Assembly (NCBI RefSeq): GCF_014203595.1
Contig: NZ_JACHJK010000011.1
Span: forward strand, 1 to 64,000
Source of the DNA: Streptomyces echinatus
GTDB taxonomy: Bacteria; Actinomycetota; Actinomycetes; Streptomycetales; Streptomycetaceae
Direction of reading: 5' to 3'
Length of the DNA stretch: 64,000 bases
The notes below the pieces were generated by a model, which saw only the letters and a program-made list of their open reading frames with translations, was not told the DNA's origin and ran no database searches. Position numbers and translations under genes: made by a program. Shown here piece by piece: positions 54,280-62,912 of the stretch (within the stretch, counting starts at the first letter, position 1; each line of letters begins with the position of its first letter).

Positions 54280-54858
54280 GTGCGCCGCCCGTCGGCTGTG
54301 CCGCCCTCGCCGTTCCCTCCGTACGAGTTCCCGAGGACGCCCGCAGTGCCGTATCCCCCACCGCCGCGCACCCGCTCGGGACCGCGCAGAAGATCCCTGC
54401 TCGCCTCGGCCGCCGGTGCCGCCCTGCTGGTGGGCTGCTCGGCCGGTCCGGACTCCGGCGACGACGGCCCCTCGGCCGCCGCCCGGGCACGCGCGCGTGC
54501 GGCCCGGGACAGCCACGGGCTGCTTCAGCGGTACGACGCCGTGCTCGCCGCGCATCCCGGGCTGGCGGACCGGCTGCGCCCGCTGCGGGCGCAGGTGGCC
54601 GCGCACGCGGCGGCCTTCGAGGAGGGCGCGACGGACGCCGCCACGGCGACCGTCACGGCCACGGCCCGGGCCTCCGCCACCCCCGTCCCGGCCGCCGAGA
54701 AGGACGCCGTCGCCGGGCTGGCGGCCGCCGAGCGCGCCCTGGCCGACCAGCGCGCCGAGGACCTGCTGAAGGCGCCGGGCGACCTGGCGCGGCTGCTGGC
54801 GTCGGTCGCGGCGGCCGGGGCCGCGCACGCGTACCTGCTGACGGAGGGGGCCCGGTGA
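54280..54858 (+). CDS. Lipoprotein, helical
   Basis: 192-aa protein. The Pro-rich start is followed by a twin-arginine-like RRRSLLASAAGAALLVGC with lipobox cysteine C53, so it may be exported by Tat or Sec and lipid-anchored. The mature part is Ala-rich and helical (LLQRYDAVLAAHPGLADRLRPLRAQVAAHAAAFEEG). The GTG start has no clear ribosome site, and a TACGGT -10-like box lies just 9 nt upstream, so the mRNA may be leaderless. Overlaps the DUF4439 gene as GTGA, implying a joint function. Confidence 0.75.
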   Translation: MRRPSAVPPSPFPPYEFPRTPAVPYPPPPRTRSGPRRRSLLASAAGAALLVGCSAGPDSGDDGPSAAARARARAARDSHGLLQRYDAVLAAHPGLADRLRPLRAQVAAHAAAFEEGATDAATATVTATARASATPVPAAEKDAVAGLAAAERALADQRAEDLLKAPGDLARLLASVAAAGAAHAYLLTEGAR

Positions 54859-55355
54859 GCGACGGGACGGAGCAGGCCGGACAGGCCGAGATGACCGCGC
54901 TGCAGGCGGCGCTGGCGGCGGAGCACGCGACGGTGTACGGGTACGGCGTCGTCGGCGGGCGGATCGGCGAGCGGCGCCGGGCCGAGGCGCGGGCGGCGTA
55001 CGACGCCCACCGGGCGCGCCGGGACGCGCTGGTGCGCGCGGTGCGGGACCTGGGCGGCGCTCCGGTCGCCGCGAGCGCGGCGTACGCGCTGCCGTTCCCG
55101 GTGCAGGACGGGACGGCCGCGGTGCGGCTGGCCGCGCGGCTGGAGGAGCGGGTGGCCGGGGTGTACTCGGACCTGGTGCGGGCGGCGACCGCGGAGCGCC
55201 GGGCCGATGCCGCCGCGGCGCTGCGTGAGGCCACCGTCCGGGCGGTGCGCTGGGGCGGGGAGAGCGTAGCCTTCCCTGGGCTCGCGGAGCGGTCCGGTGA
55301 GCAGACGGGCGCGGCCGGCACGACCCCGTCGGCCTCCGCCTCGGCGAAGCGCTAG
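54855..55355 (+). CDS. DUF4439 ferritin-like protein
   Basis: 166-aa helical protein: ALQAALAAEHATVYGYGVVGGRI...RRRAEARAAYDAHRARRDAL, then APVAASAAYALPFPVQDGTAAVRLAARLEERVAGVYSDLV. This is the ferritin-like DUF4439 pattern, with Glu/His/Tyr at positions typical of four-helix bundles. No full diiron motif is evident. Translationally coupled to the lipoprotein gene. Function unknown. Confidence 0.85.
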   Translation: MSDGTEQAGQAEMTALQAALAAEHATVYGYGVVGGRIGERRRAEARAAYDAHRARRDALVRAVRDLGGAPVAASAAYALPFPVQDGTAAVRLAARLEERVAGVYSDLVRAATAERRADAAAALREATVRAVRWGGESVAFPGLAERSGEQTGAAGTTPSASASAKR

Positions 55356-55417
55356 GCAGCGGTAGGGCAGGGCCGGCTTTCACGGCAGGGCCTCGACAGG
55401 AAGGGAACGACTCGCGC

Positions 55418-56317
55418 ATGGGTTTCGAACCGCCGCCGCGCCTGGTGCGTGCGCTCGGTGAGACGGCACCGGCCGGGGACGACTGGCTGGCGCAGCTGCC
55501 CACGGTGGCCGAGCGGGCCGTCGGCCGGCGCGAGTTGACCGTCGAGCGGGTGCAGGTGCCGGGCGGGCGCAGCAGCCTGGTGGTGCTCGTGCGGCGGCCG
55601 GACGGCACCCCGGCCGTGCTGAAGCTGGCGCCGTCCCGGGCCCGCCCGGAGAGCGAGCGCGCGGCACTGGCGCACTGGGCGGGGCTGGGCGCCGTACAGC
55701 TGCTGGAGGCCGACGCGGACGACGGGGCGCTGCTGCTGGAGCGGCTGCACCCGGACGTGTCGGTGCGGTCGCTGCCGGAGGCGAAGGCGCTGCTGGAGGC
55801 GGCGGGGACGCTGCGCAGGCTGTGGGTCGAGCCGCCGGCCGGGCACGTCTTCGAGACGGTGGCCGAGCGCACGGGACGGCAGGCGGTGGCCATGCGGGCG
55901 AGCGCCGGGACCGAGCCGGAGACTGCCCCCCTGGTGGAGTCGGCGCTCGCCGCCCGTACGGAGCTGCTGGCCGAGCCGCCCGCGCACCTGCTGCTGCACG
56001 GCACGTTCCGGCAGAGCAAGGTGCTCGCGGGCGAGCGGATGCCGTGGCTCGCGGTGGGCCCGGACCCGGTGGTCGGCGAGAGCGCCTTCGACCTGGCGCG
56101 GCTGGTCCGGGACCGGGTGGAGGACCTGATCGCGTCGCCGTCCGGCCCGTCCATCACCCGGCGCCGGATCAAGCGGCTCGCGGAGTCGCTGGAGGTGGAT
56201 CAGGAGCGGCTTCGGGGGTGGACGCTGTTCCGGGCGGTGGAGTCCGGCGTACGCGCGCTGCGGGTTGGGCGGCCGAAGGACGGGGAGCTGCTGCTCGAGT
56301 TCGCCGGCTGGCTCTAG
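55418..56317 (+). CDS. Aminoglycoside/hydroxyurea phosphotransferase homologue, catalytically degenerate
   Basis: 299-aa protein of the APH(6)/hydroxyurea kinase type by layout: a VLKL beta-3 lysine (K69), LLLERL hinge, and a C-terminal lobe with LLLHGT...VLAGERMPWLAVGPDPVVGESAFDLARLVRD. The catalytic loop normally reads HGDLHxxNVL, but here it is HGTFRQSKVL (T196, K201). The metal Asp of xDPKxVVG is replaced (VGPDPVVG). Thus the base, the Asn and the metal Asp are all changed, and phosphotransfer is doubtful. It probably lacks a resistance role and may be a binding protein. ATG with AGGAAGG about 12 nt upstream. Confidence 0.8.
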   Translation: MGFEPPPRLVRALGETAPAGDDWLAQLPTVAERAVGRRELTVERVQVPGGRSSLVVLVRRPDGTPAVLKLAPSRARPESERAALAHWAGLGAVQLLEADADDGALLLERLHPDVSVRSLPEAKALLEAAGTLRRLWVEPPAGHVFETVAERTGRQAVAMRASAGTEPETAPLVESALAARTELLAEPPAHLLLHGTFRQSKVLAGERMPWLAVGPDPVVGESAFDLARLVRDRVEDLIASPSGPSITRRRIKRLAESLEVDQERLRGWTLFRAVESGVRALRVGRPKDGELLLEFAGWL

Positions 56318-56380
56318 GACGCTCCGGCGGGGCGGTCCGGAGGAAGCCGAATCGGCCCAGCGTGGGCCGGAGCGGGTCAG

Positions 56381-56436
56381 TCCGGGGTGGCGCGGGTCCG
56401 TCCGGGGTGGCGCGGGTCCGTCCGGGGTGGCGCGGG
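56381..56436. repeat. 20-bp tandem repeat, nearly three copies
   Basis: TCCGGGGTGGCGCGGGTCCG at 56381-56400 and 56401-56420, and its first 16 bases again at 56421-56436. It lies in the 362-bp gap (56318-56679) between convergent genes. Apart from this and the proS terminator, nothing else is recognised in that gap. Confidence 0.9.
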
Positions 56437-56623
56437 ACGTCATGTGGGCGCAGGGTTCGTCGTGGCTGCTCGCGCAGTTCCCCGCGCCCCTTCTGGGGCC
56501 GGCCTCGGTCCGGAGGTCGCGGTCGGGCAGGCCCGGGTCCGGTGAGGCGCACGCACGCCGGGGAGCCGCGCGGCGGACGGTCCCGGCGTGGGGCACAGCG
56601 CCGCGGCCTGCCAGCCGCACGCC

Positions 56624-56664
56624 GAGCGACCGCCGCGCTCCTTGCGGAGGCGTGGCGGTCGCTC
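56624..56664 (-). terminator. proS terminator hairpin
   Basis: GAGCGACCGCC (56624-56634) pairs with GGCGGTCGCTC (56654-56664), with an inner CTCC/GGAG stem. It lies 16 nt past the proS stop. Confidence 0.8.
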
Positions 56665-56679
56665 GGTCGGGGCGGGCCG

Positions 56680-58383
56680 TCAGGCCGTCAGGCGGGCGAT
56701 CGCTTCCTCGACGGGCAGTTCCTCGCGCTCACCGGTCCTGCGGTCCTTCAGCTCCACGACGCCCTCGCCGGAGCGGCGGCCGGCGACCAGGATCTGCGGG
56801 ACACCGATCAGCTCGGCGTCGGTGAACTTCACGCCCGGGGAGACCCCCGCCCGGTCGTCCACCAGGACGCGCGCACCCGCCGCGGCGAGCTTCTCGGCGA
56901 CGTCGAGCGCCAGCTCCGTCTGCAGCGCCTTGCCCGCGGCGACCACGTGCACGTCGGCCGGGGCGACCTCCTTGGACCACACCAGGCCCTTGTCGTCGGC
57001 GGACTGCTCGGCGAGCGCGGCGACGGCGCGGGAGACGCCGATGCCGTAGGAGCCCATGGTGACGCGGACCGGCTTGCCGTTCTGGCCGAGCACGTCCAGC
57101 TTGAGCGCGTCGGCGTACTTGCGGCCCAGCTGGAAGATGTGGCCGATCTCGATGGCGCGGTCCAGCTTCAGGCCGGTGCCGCACTTCGGGCAGGGGTCGC
57201 CCTCCTGCACCACGACGACGTCCACGTACGCGTCGACCTCGAAGTCACGGCCGGCGACGACGTTCTTCGCGTGCGTGTGCGCCTTGTTGGCGCCGGTGAT
57301 CCAGGCGGTGCCGGGCGCCACGCGCGGGTCGGCGATGTACGTGACCTTCTCGCCCAGGCCCTGCGGGCCGACGTAGCCGCGGACCAGGTCGGAGCGCTCG
57401 GCGAAGTCCGCCTCGGTGACCATCTCGACGACGGCCGGGGCGAAGTGCGCCTCGACCTTGCCCATGTCCACCTCACGGTCGCCGGGCACGCCCACGGCGA
57501 CGATCTCGCCGTCCACCTTGACCAGCAGGTTCTTCAGCGTGGCGGAGGCCGGGACGCCGAGGGACGCGGCCAGGGTCTCGATGGTCGGGGTGTCGGGGGT
57601 GGGGATCTCCTCCGCCGCGGGGACGGCCGAGCCGTCGACCGCCTGCAGCGCGTAGGTGATCGCCTCGGTGTTGGCCGCGAAGTCGCAGTTGGGGCAGTCC
57701 GCGAAGGTGTCCTCGCCGGCCTCGGCCGGGGCGAGGAACTCCTCGGACTTGGAGCCGCCCATGGCGCCCGCGGTGGCCGCGCAGATGCGGTAGTCCAGAC
57801 CGAGGCGCTCGAAGACCCGCTGGTAGGCCTGGCGGTGCAGGGCGTAGGACTGGGCGAGGCCCTCGTCCTCCGTGTCGAAGGAGTACGAGTCCTTCATCAG
57901 GAACTCGCGGCCGCGCAGGATGCCGGCGCGGGGACGGGCCTCGTCACGGAACTTGGACTGGATCTGGTAGAGGATCACCGGCAGGTCCTTGTAGGACGTG
58001 CACTGGTCCTTGACCAGGAGGGTGAAGATCTCCTCGTGGGTGGGGCCCAGGAGGTAGTCGCCGCCCTTGCGGTCCTTGAGCCGGAACAGCTCCTGGCCGT
58101 ACTCGTCCCAGCGGCCGGTGGCCTCGTAGGGCTCGCGCGGCAGCAGGGCCGGCAGCGAGACCTCCTGCGCGCCGATGGCGTCCATCTCCTCGCGGACGAT
58201 GCGCTCGACGTTGGCCAGGACCTTCTTGCCGAGGGGCAGCCAGCTCCAGATGCCGGCGGCCGTACGGCGGACGTAGCCGGCGCGGACGAGGAGCTTGTGG
58301 CTGAGGACCTCGGCGTCCGCCGGGTCGTCGCGCAGCGTCTTCGCCATCAACTGGGACATGCGCTGGACCGGTGCGTTCGCCAT
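56680..58383 (-). CDS. proS: Prolyl-tRNA synthetase (bacterial type)
   Basis: 567-aa ProS, class II synthetase. Motif 2 region FRDEARPRAGILRGREFLMKDSYSF, an inserted YbaK-type editing domain at about 225-380 (TLKNLLVKVDGEIVAVGVPGDREVD), motif 3 SYGIGVSRAVAALAEQ, and the C-terminal anticodon-binding domain (VHVVAAGKALQTELALDVAEKL). CPKCG and CPNCD pairs may bind zinc. Start ATG 58383. The 107-bp leader upstream holds a long GC hairpin, a possible control point. Confidence 0.97.
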   Translation of the reverse strand: MANAPVQRMSQLMAKTLRDDPADAEVLSHKLLVRAGYVRRTAAGIWSWLPLGKKVLANVERIVREEMDAIGAQEVSLPALLPREPYEATGRWDEYGQELFRLKDRKGGDYLLGPTHEEIFTLLVKDQCTSYKDLPVILYQIQSKFRDEARPRAGILRGREFLMKDSYSFDTEDEGLAQSYALHRQAYQRVFERLGLDYRICAATAGAMGGSKSEEFLAPAEAGEDTFADCPNCDFAANTEAITYALQAVDGSAVPAAEEIPTPDTPTIETLAASLGVPASATLKNLLVKVDGEIVAVGVPGDREVDMGKVEAHFAPAVVEMVTEADFAERSDLVRGYVGPQGLGEKVTYIADPRVAPGTAWITGANKAHTHAKNVVAGRDFEVDAYVDVVVVQEGDPCPKCGTGLKLDRAIEIGHIFQLGRKYADALKLDVLGQNGKPVRVTMGSYGIGVSRAVAALAEQSADDKGLVWSKEVAPADVHVVAAGKALQTELALDVAEKLAAAGARVLVDDRAGVSPGVKFTDAELIGVPQILVAGRRSGEGVVELKDRRTGEREELPVEEAIARLTA

Positions 58384-58410
58384 GGTTCTCGTACTCCTGC
58401 CGGGTGGGGG

Positions 58411-58443
58411 TCCCCCCGCTCGAGCGAAGCCGAGAGTGGGGGA
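58411..58443. repeat. Interspersed palindromic (REP-like) element in the proS leader
   Basis: TCCCCC (58411-58416) opposes GGGGGA (58438-58443), with inner CTCG/CGAG arms around AGCGAAGC. The core CTCGAGCGAAGCCGAGAG is, from memory, scattered through intergenic regions of many Streptomyces genomes. Here it lies 28 nt upstream of the proS start, so it may be transcribed as a leader hairpin or may separate proS from the acetyltransferase genes. Confidence 0.55.
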
Positions 58444-58490
58444 GGTGTTGGCAGGAGGTTATCCGGGCTGGACGGGCCGGTGGAAATCGG

Positions 58491-59021
58491 TTAACGCCTG
58501 CGGAGCGGCAGCGGGGCGCCCATCACCGCGTACGGCCGGGGCGCGCTCGGGAAGTGCACCTGGCGGGCGAGGTCGACATAGCCGAGGGAGTGGTAGAGGC
58601 CGCGGGCGGGGCTGTCGGTGTCGATCGCGGAGAGGATCGAGCGGGGCTCGGCGGCGGTGTCGGTGATGGTGGTGATCAGGCGCCGGCCGATGCCGCGGTT
58701 CTGGTGGCCGGGGTGGACGTGCAGCTCGGTGATGACGAAGGAGTCGTCGAGCCAGAAGTCGTTGCCGCCCGCGCGGAGGTAGGGCTCCACGACGGTGGAC
58801 CACCAGTGGGTACGGCTGTTGGGCATGCCGTAGACGAACCCGACCAGCCGCCCCCGGCTGGTGGCGCCGAGGGCCCGTGCGCCCTGGTACTGCATGTGGC
58901 GCTGGACGATCTGGCGGCGTACGGCGACTTCGTCCGGGCCGAGTCCGAAGGCGAGGGCTTGGACGGCCAGGGCCTCGTCGACGTGGGCTGCGAGGTCCAG
59001 GGGGCCGATCACGAGGTCCAT
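58491..59021 (-). CDS. GNAT-family N-acetyltransferase
   Basis: 176-aa acetyltransferase. The central GNAT acetyl-CoA site is visible: ELHVHPGHQNRGIGRRLITTI, with Q/RxxGxG/A as QNRGIGRR (about residues 107-114), followed by the AIDTDSPARGLYHSLGYVD motif B. The substrate is unknown. The ATG at 59021 fits the fold start (MDLVIGPLDLAAHVDEAL), but no ribosome site is seen. Begins 20 bp after the other GNAT gene, so cotranscribed. A longer in-frame reading to 59762 is antisense and out of frame with the next gene. Confidence 0.85.
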   Translation of the reverse strand: MDLVIGPLDLAAHVDEALAVQALAFGLGPDEVAVRRQIVQRHMQYQGARALGATSRGRLVGFVYGMPNSRTHWWSTVVEPYLRAGGNDFWLDDSFVITELHVHPGHQNRGIGRRLITTITDTAAEPRSILSAIDTDSPARGLYHSLGYVDLARQVHFPSAPRPYAVMGAPLPLRRR

Positions 59022-59041
59022 GCCGGGAGGGTACAGGGAGG

Positions 59042-59890
59042 TCAAAACAGCACGCTCATGAAAGCTCCCACCTCTTGGAAGCCCACCCTGCGGTACGTCC
59101 TTCTCGCCGCCGTGTTGAAGTCGTTGACGTACAGGCTGACGAGGGGGGCCACGTCCGCCAGGGCGTAGCGCAGCACCGCCGCCATGCCGGGGGCCGCCAG
59201 GCCCTTGCCCCGGTACTCGGGGGCCACCCACACGCCCTGGATCTGGCAGGCCTGGGGGGTCGCCGCGCCGATCTCCGCCTTGAACACGACCCGGCCCTGC
59301 TCGTCGACGCGGGCGAAAGAACGGCCGGAGCCGACCAGTTCGGCGACCCGGGCCTGGTAGAGCAGGCCGCCGTCGCCGGACAGCGGGGAGACGCCGACCT
59401 CCTCGGTGAACATCGCCACGCACGCCGGCATGATCGTCTCCATCTCGTCCTTGCGGACGCGGCGGACGCCGGGGTCGGGGGCGATGCCGGCCGGCATGCG
59501 GTCGGTGATCATGAGCGGCTGGTGGGAGCGGACCTCGCGGGCGGGGCCCCAGTGCGGCTCCAGCAGCCGCCACAGCTGGGCGGTGGATTCGGCGGGGCCG
59601 ACGATGGAGGAGCAGCGGCGGCCGGCCCGGCGGGCGCGGTCGGCGAAGGCTCGGACGGCGCGCGGGGTGGCGCAGATGGGGACGAGGTTGGCGCCCGCGT
59701 AGCACAGGGACGTGAGCATGCCGTCCTCGTACCAGCCCCACATCTCGCCGCCCAGGCGCCACGGGTCGAGGCCCGCGACCTGGACCCGGGAGGCCACGAA
59801 GGCGTTCGCGACCGGCTCGCGGCGGAGGACCGCGAGCGCGGCGTCAAGGTCGCTCGGTTCGAGCACCCGGGAGGTGGTCTGGGTCAACAC
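59042..59890 (-). CDS. GNAT-family acetyltransferase with DUF4081 domain
   Basis: 282-aa two-domain protein. N-terminal DUF4081-like half (VLTQTTSRVLEPSDLDAALAVLRREPVANAFVASRV...GWYEDGMLTSLCYAG); C-terminal GNAT half with the acetyl-CoA loop VWVAPEYRGKGLAAPGM (RGKG) and VSLYVNDFNTAARRTYRRVGF. Likely cytosolic; target unknown. GTG at 59890 with GAGG about 10 nt away, giving a family-typical length. In-frame codons to 60121 lie in repeat-rich non-coding DNA and are rejected. Confidence 0.87.
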   Translation of the reverse strand: MLTQTTSRVLEPSDLDAALAVLRREPVANAFVASRVQVAGLDPWRLGGEMWGWYEDGMLTSLCYAGANLVPICATPRAVRAFADRARRAGRRCSSIVGPAESTAQLWRLLEPHWGPAREVRSHQPLMITDRMPAGIAPDPGVRRVRKDEMETIMPACVAMFTEEVGVSPLSGDGGLLYQARVAELVGSGRSFARVDEQGRVVFKAEIGAATPQACQIQGVWVAPEYRGKGLAAPGMAAVLRYALADVAPLVSLYVNDFNTAARRTYRRVGFQEVGAFMSVLF

Positions 59891-60139
59891 GTACGGGGCC
59901 TCACCCTGGGGTTCTGCTGGTCCCGGCACTATAACTGCGCTGCTCCGGCCGTGCGCCCCGGAGCCGGGGGCATCCGGTCGCGGGGCGGTCGAGGAGTGTC
60001 CGTGACCGGTCACCGCGCCGGGCTCGCGACCGCGTCCGGGAGGCGGCAGCGCCGCCGGGACCGGCGGAGAAGGGAACCGGCACGACGGGCCCCGCGCGCG
60101 CGAGTGCGGGACCCGGGCCACGGCTCAGCCCAGGACTGC

Positions 60140-60245
60140 CGCGGCTCAGCGCAGGCCCCCCGGCCGAGACTCCGCGCGGGACCCCAGGCCGAGACCCCGG
60201 GCCGAGACTCCGCGCACCCCAGGCCGAGACCCCGGGCGGGGCCGG
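60140..60245. repeat. Imperfect GC-rich repeats GGCCGAGAC(C/T)CCG
   Basis: In the 390-bp gap between the GNAT and ispG genes (59891-60280), the block GGCCGAGACYCCG recurs four times between about 60160 and 60235, alternating with CCCAGG and CGCGC spacers. The rest of the gap shows no gene and no clean terminator for ispG beyond these GC blocks. Confidence 0.7.
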
Positions 60246-60280
60246 GCCCCGGGCCGCGGGCCGAACGGGAGGTGCCGGTC

Positions 60281-61438
60281 TCAGTCCGCCACCGAGACGG
60301 TCGGCTCGCCGGAGGCCGCGCCCTCGGCCTCCATCTTCTCGGCCAGCTTCATGGCCTCCTCGATGAGGGTCTCCACGATCTTGGACTCGGGGACGGTCTT
60401 GATGACCTCGCCCTTGACGAAGATCTGGCCCTTGCCGTTGCCGGAGGCGACGCCGAGGTCGGCCTCGCGGGCCTCGCCGGGGCCGTTCACGACGCAGCCC
60501 ATGACGGCGACGCGCAGCGGGACCTCCATGCCGGTCAGGCCCGCGGTGACCTCTTCGGCGAGCTTGTACACGTCGACCTGGGCGCGGCCGCAGGACGGGC
60601 AGGAGACGATCTCCAGACCGCGCTGCTTGAGGTTCAGCGACTCCAGGATCTGGAGGCCGACCTTGACCTCCTCGGCCGGCGGGGCCGACAGGGAGACTCG
60701 GATGGTGTCGCCGATGCCCTGGGAGAGCAGCGCGCCGAAGGCGACCGCCGACTTGATCGTGCCCTGGAAGGCGGGGCCGGCCTCGGTCACACCGAGGTGC
60801 AGCGGGTAGTCGCACTGCGCGGCGAGCTGCCGGTAGGCCTCGATCATCACGACCGGGTCGTTGTGCTTGACGGAGATCTTGATGTCGCGGAAGTCGTGCT
60901 CCTCGAAGAGGGACGCCTCCCACAGGGCGGACTCGACCAGCGCCTCGGGGGTGGCCTTGCCGTACTTCTGGAGCAGGCGGCGGTCGAGGGAGCCGGCGTT
61001 GACGCCGATGCGGATCGGGGTGCCGTGGTCCTTGGCGGCCTTGGCGATCTCCTTGACCTTGTCGTCGAACTGCTTGATGTTGCCCGGGTTCACACGGACC
61101 GCGGCACAGCCCGCCTCGATGGCGGCGAAGACGTACTTCGGCTGGAAGTGGATGTCCGCGATCACCGGGATCTGCGACTTGCGGGCGATGGTCGCGAGGG
61201 CGTCCGCGTCGTCCTGGGTGGGGCAGGCCACACGGACGATCTGGCAGCCGGACGCGGTCAGCTCGGCGATCTGCTGGAGGGTGGCGCCGATGTCGGACGT
61301 ACGGGTCGTCGTCATCGACTGGACCGAGACGGGCGCGTCCCCGCCGACCGCCACGCTTCCGACCTGGATCTGCCGGCTCTTCCGGCGCTCGGCGAGCTTG
61401 GTCGGAACGGACGGCATGCCGAGAGAAATCGCAGTCAT
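60281..61438 (-). CDS. ispG: 4-hydroxy-3-methylbut-2-enyl-diphosphate synthase
   Basis: 385-aa IspG (GcpE), the [4Fe-4S] enzyme of the MEP isoprenoid pathway that converts MEcPP to HMBPP. TIM-barrel N-terminus (QIQVGSVAVGG, RVACPTQDDADAL, ADIHFQPKYV) and a C-terminal iron-sulfur domain with CPSCGRAQVD and VMGCVVNGPGEA, giving the three cluster cysteines. ATG 61438; in-frame codons to 61534 have no family support. Together with dxr upstream it places two MEP enzymes around rseP. Confidence 0.96.
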   Translation of the reverse strand: MTAISLGMPSVPTKLAERRKSRQIQVGSVAVGGDAPVSVQSMTTTRTSDIGATLQQIAELTASGCQIVRVACPTQDDADALATIARKSQIPVIADIHFQPKYVFAAIEAGCAAVRVNPGNIKQFDDKVKEIAKAAKDHGTPIRIGVNAGSLDRRLLQKYGKATPEALVESALWEASLFEEHDFRDIKISVKHNDPVVMIEAYRQLAAQCDYPLHLGVTEAGPAFQGTIKSAVAFGALLSQGIGDTIRVSLSAPPAEEVKVGLQILESLNLKQRGLEIVSCPSCGRAQVDVYKLAEEVTAGLTGMEVPLRVAVMGCVVNGPGEAREADLGVASGNGKGQIFVKGEVIKTVPESKIVETLIEEAMKLAEKMEAEGAASGEPTVSVAD

Positions 61439-61560
61439 CTGCTGTGCAACCCCAAGTCGTGGATCAAGATCCGGTCCCGTGAACGGCGGGCCCCAGAGTC
61501 CGAGATTACGGCACCGGGGCAGGCGCCAGCACATCCGTCGGGTAAACCCACCCGATGGAA

Positions 61561-61592
61561 GGCGGCCCGGAACGATGGGCTTCCGGGCCGCC
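61561..61592 (-). terminator. rseP terminator hairpin
   Basis: GGCGGCCCGGAA (61561-61572) pairs with TTCCGGGCCGCC (61581-61592), a perfect 12-bp stem with an 8-nt loop, 16 nt past the rseP stop and before ispG. Confidence 0.8.
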
Positions 61593-61607
61593 TGGAACGC
61601 CGGGTGT

Positions 61608-62912
61608 CTAGGAGATTTTGACGGGGTTGACGACGTCCGCGATGAGGACGAGGACCGTGAAGCAGACGAAGATGCCGGCCACCACGTACGCCACCGGCAT
61701 CAGCTTGGCGACGTCGAACGGGCCGGGGTCGGGCCGGCGCAGCACCCGGGCGACATTGCGTCGCAGGGCCTCCCACAGCGCGCCCGCGATGTGCCCGCCG
61801 TCGAGCGGGAGCAGCGGGAGCATGTTGAACAGGAACAGGGACAGGTTGAATCCGGCGAGCAGCATCACGAACATCGCCACCTGCTGGGAGGCGGGGATGT
61901 CGAGAGTGGCGATGTCGCCGGTGATGCGGGCGGCGCCGACGATGCCCATCGGGGAGTCCGGCTCGCGGGGGCCGTCGCCGAAGGCGGCGTCCCACAGGGC
62001 GGGGATCTTCCCGGGCAGGGCGACGAGGGAGTCGGCGGCGTCGCCGACCCGGTCGGTCATCCAGGTCACGGACTCGCCGAAGTCCTGCTTGACGACACCG
62101 GTCGCGGCGCTGAAGCCGAGGAAGCCGGCCTTCACGTACTGGCCCTGGACGTAGGTGCCGCTGGAGTCCTTCTTGGCGACCTGGTTGGTGGCGATCTTCG
62201 CGTGCAGGGTCACTTCCCGGCCCCCGCGCTCGACGACGACGGCCACGTCCCGGCCCGCACTGTCACGGATGAGGTCCGAGAGCGTGTTCCAGTCCCGGGT
62301 CGGCTTGCCGTCGAAGGAGACGATCTTGTCGCCCGCCTTCATGCCGGCGGCCGCGGCCGGGGAGGGCTGGTCGGACTTCTTGCAGCTGTCGCGGTTCTCG
62401 CTCTGCGCGATGACGCAGGGCGAGACCGCGGCGACCGTGGTGGTCTGCTGCTGGATGCCGAAGCCCATGAGCACGGTGAAGAACAGGCCGATCGCGAGCA
62501 CCAGGTTCATGAAGGGGCCCGCGAACATGACGATGACGCGCTTCCACGGCTTGCGCGTGTAGAACATGCGCGTCTCGTCGCCCGGCTTGAGCTCCTCGAA
62601 GGCCGCCGAGCGGGCGTCCTCGATCATGCCGCGCCACGGCGAGGTGGAGCGGGCGGAGACCCGGCCCTCGTCGTCGGGCGGGAACATGCCGATCATGCGG
62701 ATGTAGCCGCCCGCCGGGATGGCCTTGATGCCGTACTCGGTGTCGCCCTTCCTGCGCGACCAGATGGTCGGGCCGAAGCCGACCATGTACTGCGGTACGC
62801 GGATGCCGAAGAGCTTGGCCGTGGACAGGTGCCCCAGCTCGTGCCACGCGATCGAGACGAGCAGGCCGACCGCGAAGACCGCTATGCCGAGGATGAACAT
62901 CAAGGTCGTCAT
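61608..62912 (-). CDS. rseP: Site-2 membrane metalloprotease (RseP/RIP family)
   Basis: 434-aa intramembrane zinc protease. HExxH is HELGH (residues 24-28) in the first membrane helix, and the third ligand lies in LLPLDGGHI near residue 370. A PDZ domain sits between (AAAAGMKAGDKIVSFDGKPTRDW), with four or more membrane helices. Such proteases cut anti-sigma factors or remnant signal peptides. ATG overlaps the dxr stop as ATGA, the usual dxr-rseP-ispG order. Cysteines in the PDZ loop (SPCVIAQSENRDSCKK) may form a disulfide. Confidence 0.95.
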   Translation of the reverse strand: MTTLMFILGIAVFAVGLLVSIAWHELGHLSTAKLFGIRVPQYMVGFGPTIWSRRKGDTEYGIKAIPAGGYIRMIGMFPPDDEGRVSARSTSPWRGMIEDARSAAFEELKPGDETRMFYTRKPWKRVIVMFAGPFMNLVLAIGLFFTVLMGFGIQQQTTTVAAVSPCVIAQSENRDSCKKSDQPSPAAAAGMKAGDKIVSFDGKPTRDWNTLSDLIRDSAGRDVAVVVERGGREVTLHAKIATNQVAKKDSSGTYVQGQYVKAGFLGFSAATGVVKQDFGESVTWMTDRVGDAADSLVALPGKIPALWDAAFGDGPREPDSPMGIVGAARITGDIATLDIPASQQVAMFVMLLAGFNLSLFLFNMLPLLPLDGGHIAGALWEALRRNVARVLRRPDPGPFDVAKLMPVAYVVAGIFVCFTVLVLIADVVNPVKIS

